Made by a program: the position numbers and the translations under genes. The notes beneath the pieces are model-generated. The model did no database searches, was not told the origin of the DNA, and saw only the letters and a program-made list of their open reading frames with translations. Shown piece after piece: positions 55,110 through 57,998 of a DNA stretch of 57,998 nucleotides. Position 1 is the first letter of the stretch, and each line of letters begins with the position of its first letter. Source of the stretch: Actinomycetota bacterium (lineage in GTDB: Bacteria > Actinomycetota > Actinomycetes > Actinomycetales > Microbacteriaceae); the NCBI GenBank assembly GCA_029865895.1, contig JARXAN010000035.1, forward strand, positions 1-57,998. The letters are read 5' to 3'.

Positions 55110-56060
55110 ATGAGTGAGACATACCTAACAGATAAGGCCTGGGGCCACGGTCTAGCCACGATTTCGCACGATGGCACCGTTTTGGATGCCTGGTTCCCAG
55201 AACCTGCGGTTGGCGAAGCACCAAAATCGGATCTGCAGTGGTTTTCCCCCAGGGAACTCGACGAACTGGTTGGCGTTGATGAACTGCGTAATGTCAGAAC
55301 CGAAGTCATTCGAGTTGAGATTGAGCTTTCAAACCCGGTCACCTCAACCCAGGATGCCTACCTGAGGCTTCAGCTGCTCTCTCATCTACTGGTGCAGCCA
55401 AACAGCATCAACCTCGAAGGTCTAATCCCAAATCTTCCGATCGTGGCATTCACCAATCGTGGAGTCATGGCCCTGGATGACTATGAGGCTAAGACCATAA
55501 CCCTTCGCAATCACGGTGTCGTTGCCCACTCGATCGATAAGTTTCCACGTCTTGTCGACTACGTAGTTCCTAAGAAGGTTCGCATCGCAGATGCCAACCG
55601 AGTCCGTCTCGGAGCTCACCTGGCACCTGGCACCACAGTCATGCACGAGGGTTTTGTGAACTTCAACGCTGGAACCTTGGGCACATCCATGGTCGAGGGT
55701 CGAATCTCACAGGGTGTTGTGGTTGGCGATGGTTCCGACATCGGTGGTGGCGCATCAATCATGGGCACGCTCTCCGGTGGAGGCAAGCACAAGGTTTCGA
55801 TTGGCAAGAACGCACTACTTGGAGCTAACTCAGGAGTCGGCATCTCAATCGGCGACAACTCGGTGGTCGAGGCAGGTCTTTACATCACCGCAGGCACCAA
55901 GCTCACCTTGATTGTTGATGGCAGAACTCAAATTGTGAAGGCTGCAGAACTTAGCGGTCTACCTGGCATGCTCTTTAGACGCAACTCACAAACGGGAGCG
56001 GTGGAAGCTATTGCCCGTGAGGGCTTGGGTGTCTCGCTAAACAGCGAACTACACGCCTAG
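55110..56060 (+). CDS. dapD: tetrahydrodipicolinate N-succinyltransferase
   Basis: It succinylates tetrahydrodipicolinate using succinyl-CoA. It has 316 residues from ATG 55110; a GTG 6 bases earlier is the alternative. The C-terminal left-handed beta-helix shows hexapeptide-like repeats ([22 protein letters not shown] and later [25 protein letters not shown]), with actinobacterial DapD length. It ends in a CTAG overlap with thiL. Confidence 0.94.
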   Translation: MSETYLTDKAWGHGLATISHDGTVLDAWFPEPAVGEAPKSDLQWFSPRELDELVGVDELRNVRTEVIRVEIELSNPVTSTQDAYLRLQLLSHLLVQPNSINLEGLIPNLPIVAFTNRGVMALDDYEAKTITLRNHGVVAHSIDKFPRLVDYVVPKKVRIADANRVRLGAHLAPGTTVMHEGFVNFNAGTLGTSMVEGRISQGVVVGDGSDIGGGASIMGTLSGGGKHKVSIGKNALLGANSGVGISIGDNSVVEAGLYITAGTKLTLIVDGRTQIVKAAELSGLPGMLFRRNSQTGAVEAIAREGLGVSLNSELHA

Positions 56061-57052
56061 GAACTAACCGAATCCCAGCCCCTAGGTTCCAGCACGCTTC
56101 CGCCTAGCGAAACTGGCACTGCACCGCGCTTCACCACGCTGCCAATCACCTTGAAGCCTCTAGGAATCTCACTCCCCTGCGGGAAAGTGGCCAACAGCGA
56201 GTGGTCCTCTCCCCCGTAAAGCACCCAATCCATTGGGTCGCGAGCGAGATCATCCCGCGCGCTCAAAGACTGGGCAGCAAGTTCGAGCACTGCGGCGTAG
56301 CCCTCTAGCTTGCTGCGGTCGAGCTCTATCGAGACGTCTGAGGCATTTGCCAAGCGGTTGCAGTCCAACGCGAGTGAATCAGAGACATCCAGCATCGAGT
56401 TGGCATGACCTGCCGCCTGAATGCCCAGCTGAATCGGCGGGGTTGGTCGCAATTGCACCGCAACCCACTCGTCATAGGCCTTGGCAAGTGACTTATCTTG
56501 GTGCAGCAACAGATCCAAACCACATGCAGCACGCCCCAGAGTGCCCGCTAAGGCAACGTTGTCCCCAACCTGAGCCCCAGAGCGAAGCACCGGATTGGCA
56601 CCCGCGAGGTGACCGTGTGCGGATACCGCAATCACAATCTGCTCACCTGCGGCTAGGTCTCCCCCGACAATCTCACACTCTGGTGCAAGTTCATCGCAGC
56701 CGGCCTGCAGGCCCCGAGCAAAATCTTCCAACCACATCTGGGTCGTGTTCTTTGGGATAACCATTGCAACCACCAGAGCAATTGGCTTAGCCCCCATCGC
56801 TGCGACGTCCGCAACATTGCTGGCGACAGCCTTGAAGCCAAGGTCATACCCGGTTGAGAATTCAGTCCTGAAATCGTGAGATTCCACCATGGTGTCGGTG
56901 GTGACTACAAAGCGTCCGTCTGTTACTGCAACTACCGCAGCATCATCGCCCGACCCAACCAGAGTGGTCTCCACCTTGCGAAAGTTCTTCACGGCTAGCT
57001 TGAGGGCAGCTATTTCACCAAGTTCAAAGACGGTCGGGCCTGAATAATTCAC
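56057..57052 (-). CDS. thiL: thiamine-monophosphate kinase
   Basis: It phosphorylates thiamine phosphate to thiamine diphosphate. It has 331 residues in the PurM/ThiL fold. Key segments are [10 protein letters not shown] (about 32-41), [12 protein letters not shown] (about 50-61), the [20 protein letters not shown] helix and [10 protein letters not shown]. The start is GTG at 57052 with TAGCGT at -12 to -7. It is divergent from the DUF3515 gene, a pairing known from other actinobacteria with ddl close by. Confidence 0.94.
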   Translation of the reverse strand: MNYSGPTVFELGEIAALKLAVKNFRKVETTLVGSGDDAAVVAVTDGRFVVTTDTMVESHDFRTEFSTGYDLGFKAVASNVADVAAMGAKPIALVVAMVIPKNTTQMWLEDFARGLQAGCDELAPECEIVGGDLAAGEQIVIAVSAHGHLAGANPVLRSGAQVGDNVALAGTLGRAACGLDLLLHQDKSLAKAYDEWVAVQLRPTPPIQLGIQAAGHANSMLDVSDSLALDCNRLANASDVSIELDRSKLEGYAAVLELAAQSLSARDDLARDPMDWVLYGGEDHSLLATFPQGSEIPRGFKVIGSVVKRGAVPVSLGGSVLEPRGWDSVSS

Positions 57053-57058
57053 AAACCA

Positions 57059-57068
57059 ACGCTAGCCT
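57059..57068. promoter_or_regulatory. overlapping divergent leaderless -10 elements (thiL and DUF3515)
   Basis: The 10-base ACGCTAGCCT contains TAGCGT on the minus strand (57059-57064, -12 to -7 of the thiL GTG) and TAGCCT on the plus strand (57063-57068, -13 to -8 of the ATG at 57076). The two hexamers share the central TA step. The start codons are 23 bases apart and neither has a ribosome-binding site. Confidence 0.65.
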
Positions 57069-57075
57069 GTATTTG

Positions 57076-57519
57076 ATGCGAAAACTTCTTCTTCTGTTGC
57101 TAATTCCGCTGCTGACGGGCTGTGCTGCAACCGTAAATCTCGAGGCAGCGCCATTGGCCAATGATCCGGCCTGCGCTGAGGTCTCGGTTCGCTATCCATC
57201 CGGCATCGGAGATTTGGCCCAGCGCTATACCAACGCCCAGGCCACCTCGGCCTGGGGAGAGCCGGCGGCAATTATTGCTCGGTGCGGCCTAGAGCCTGTC
57301 GAAGTTTCTGAATTGAGTTGCGTGACTGCCGGCGGGGTGGACTGGCTGGTGGATGACTCGCAAGCACCTAGCTATCGCTTTATTAGCTTTGCTAGAAATC
57401 CCGCAGTTGAGGTGATCGTGGATTCCGAAATGGCAAGTGGAGTTGGTGCGCTAGAAGCGCTTGCGGGAGCAGTTTCAAAGATTCCGGCTAGCAAGGTCTG
57501 CACCGAAGTTACAAATTAG
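57076..57519 (+). CDS. DUF3515 family lipoprotein
   Basis: This is a 147-residue protein with a short signal peptide and lipobox LLTGC (Cys about 16), so it is probably anchored outside the membrane. Three further cysteines are present in the mature part (ACAEVSV, RCGLEP, LSCVTAG) and one near the end. I choose ATG 57076, since TAGCCT lies at -13 to -8. The function is unknown. It converges on ddl with a 4-base overlap. Confidence 0.88.
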   Translation: MRKLLLLLLIPLLTGCAATVNLEAAPLANDPACAEVSVRYPSGIGDLAQRYTNAQATSAWGEPAAIIARCGLEPVEVSELSCVTAGGVDWLVDDSQAPSYRFISFARNPAVEVIVDSEMASGVGALEALAGAVSKIPASKVCTEVTN

Positions 57520-57998
57520 CGAGGCTGAGTGCCCTGGCTCAGGCCGGTTTGAATCAAGGTGTCTACCAACTCCGGATAGCTAACTCCAGTTGCCTGCCAA
57601 AGCGATGGATACATCGAGATCGGCGTAAAGCCAGGCATGGTGTTTACCTCGGTGATGACAAAGCCAGAACTGGTTAGGAAGAAGTCGGTTCTGGCAAGTC
57701 CGGAGCAACCAAGCGCCCTAAAGGCCTTTTTGGCAAGCTCGTGCATTTCACCAAGTTCACTCTCGGTTAGCACTGTCGGGACCAACAGGTCCGCACCACC
57801 ATCTAAATACTTAGCTTCGTAGTCATAGAACTCTCTGCCGGTAACCACGATCTCTCCGGCCAAGGAAACCTTTAGCTCACCGGTTGGCAGTTCCAAAACC
57901 GCACACTCCACCTCGCGACCGACAACCGCGGTCTCGACCAAAACTGTGTTGTCGTGGGCGAATGCTTCCACGATCGCCGACTCCAGTTCGTCAAAACT
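57516..57998 (-). CDS. ddl: D-alanine--D-alanine ligase, C-terminal part
   Basis: This ATP-grasp ligase makes D-Ala-D-Ala for peptidoglycan. The reading frame is still open at the right edge (SFDELESAIVEAF), so only the C-terminal 160 residues are visible. Identifying segments are VGREVECAVLEL, DLLVPTVL, RTDFFLTSSGFVITEVNTMPGFTPISMYP (Mg and ATP site) and the final LVDTLIQTGL. It lies with thiL and DUF3515 as in other actinobacteria. Confidence 0.93.
   Translation of the reverse strand, partial: SFDELESAIVEAFAHDNTVLVETAVVGREVECAVLELPTGELKVSLAGEIVVTGREFYDYEAKYLDGGADLLVPTVLTESELGEMHELAKKAFRALGCSGLARTDFFLTSSGFVITEVNTMPGFTPISMYPSLWQATGVSYPELVDTLIQTGLSQGTQPR

Overview
The window is ordinary actinobacterial chromosome. 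It is gene-dense, with moderate GC content by eye, no insertion sequences, no phage genes and no CRISPR array. The gene order matches conserved actinobacterial blocks: argS-lysA-hom-thrC-thrB-rho-prfA-prmC-ywlC-rfe-atp; UPF0182-PDZ protease-DUF2342-ThiF-uvrD2-adnB-adnA; Mrp-DUF1003-CBS with tatB and an O-methyltransferase; and DUF3117-dapE-dapD. Small intergenic gaps, short versions of several proteins, and small-domain families such as DUF3039, DUF3107, DUF3117 and DUF3515 suggest a streamlined Microbacteriaceae member of the freshwater Luna (Aquiluna/Rhodoluna) type. That placement is inference.

Layout. Positions 1-18,000 form one long minus-strand supercluster. In transcription order it runs argS, lysA, hom, thrC, thrB, rho, prfA, prmC, a threonylcarbamoyl-AMP synthase, a WecA/Rfe-type sugar-phosphate transferase, an AtpI-like protein, then atpB-E-F-H-A-G-D (atpD runs off the left edge). 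A tRNA-Arg(CCG) at 18,168 separates this from a minus-strand sugar ABC transporter (solute-binding lipoprotein and two permeases, no ATPase). Next come murI-rph-rdgB (minus), pncB (plus), DUF3039, an HtrA protease, a secreted protein I cannot identify, an initiator tRNA with a strong terminator, and a UPF0182/Lon-like PDZ pair. Positions 31,800-46,500 hold a DUF2342 protein, a ThiF-like protein, UvrD2-like helicase, a kinase-fold protein with lost catalytic residues, AdnB and AdnA, DUF3107, a ferritin-like protein, a DEAD-box helicase and a PHP phosphatase. Positions 46,500-57,998 hold Xaa-Pro aminopeptidase, a stress-type membrane protein, CBS/MgtE-N-DUF1003-Mrp, a succinate-semialdehyde dehydrogenase, tatB, an O-methyltransferase, DUF3117, dapE, dapD, thiL, a DUF3515 lipoprotein and partial ddl.

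Functional themes. The window contributes to energy (F1Fo ATP synthase), aspartate-family amino acids (hom, thrB, thrC, lysA, dapD, dapE), cell wall (murI, ddl, rfe, and meso-diaminopimelate or lysine supply), translation (two tRNAs, argS, prfA, prmC), recombination repair (AdnAB, UvrD2) and membrane-associated protein quality control (HtrA, Lon-like PDZ protease). There is no gene-free stretch longer than about 300 bases. The largest gaps, 17,964-18,167 and 21,635-21,818, hold promoters and candidate operators.

The strongest signal outside the genes is a repeated promoter architecture. Sixteen start codons have a TAnnnT hexamer ending exactly 7 or 8 bases upstream, mostly with no Shine-Dalgarno sequence, as expected of leaderless mRNAs. 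Three pairs of back-to-back genes (murI/pncB, dapE/dapD, thiL/DUF3515) have such a hexamer on both sides. A fourth pair (PHP/pepP) has a perfect hexamer on the PHP side and an imperfect one on the pepP side. In two of the four pairs the opposing -10 elements overlap. I found no convincing new multi-gene defence or biosynthetic system. The best candidates for undescribed biology are the secreted six-cysteine protein at 26,798, the degenerate kinase at 35,842 and the DUF2342/ThiF-like pair.
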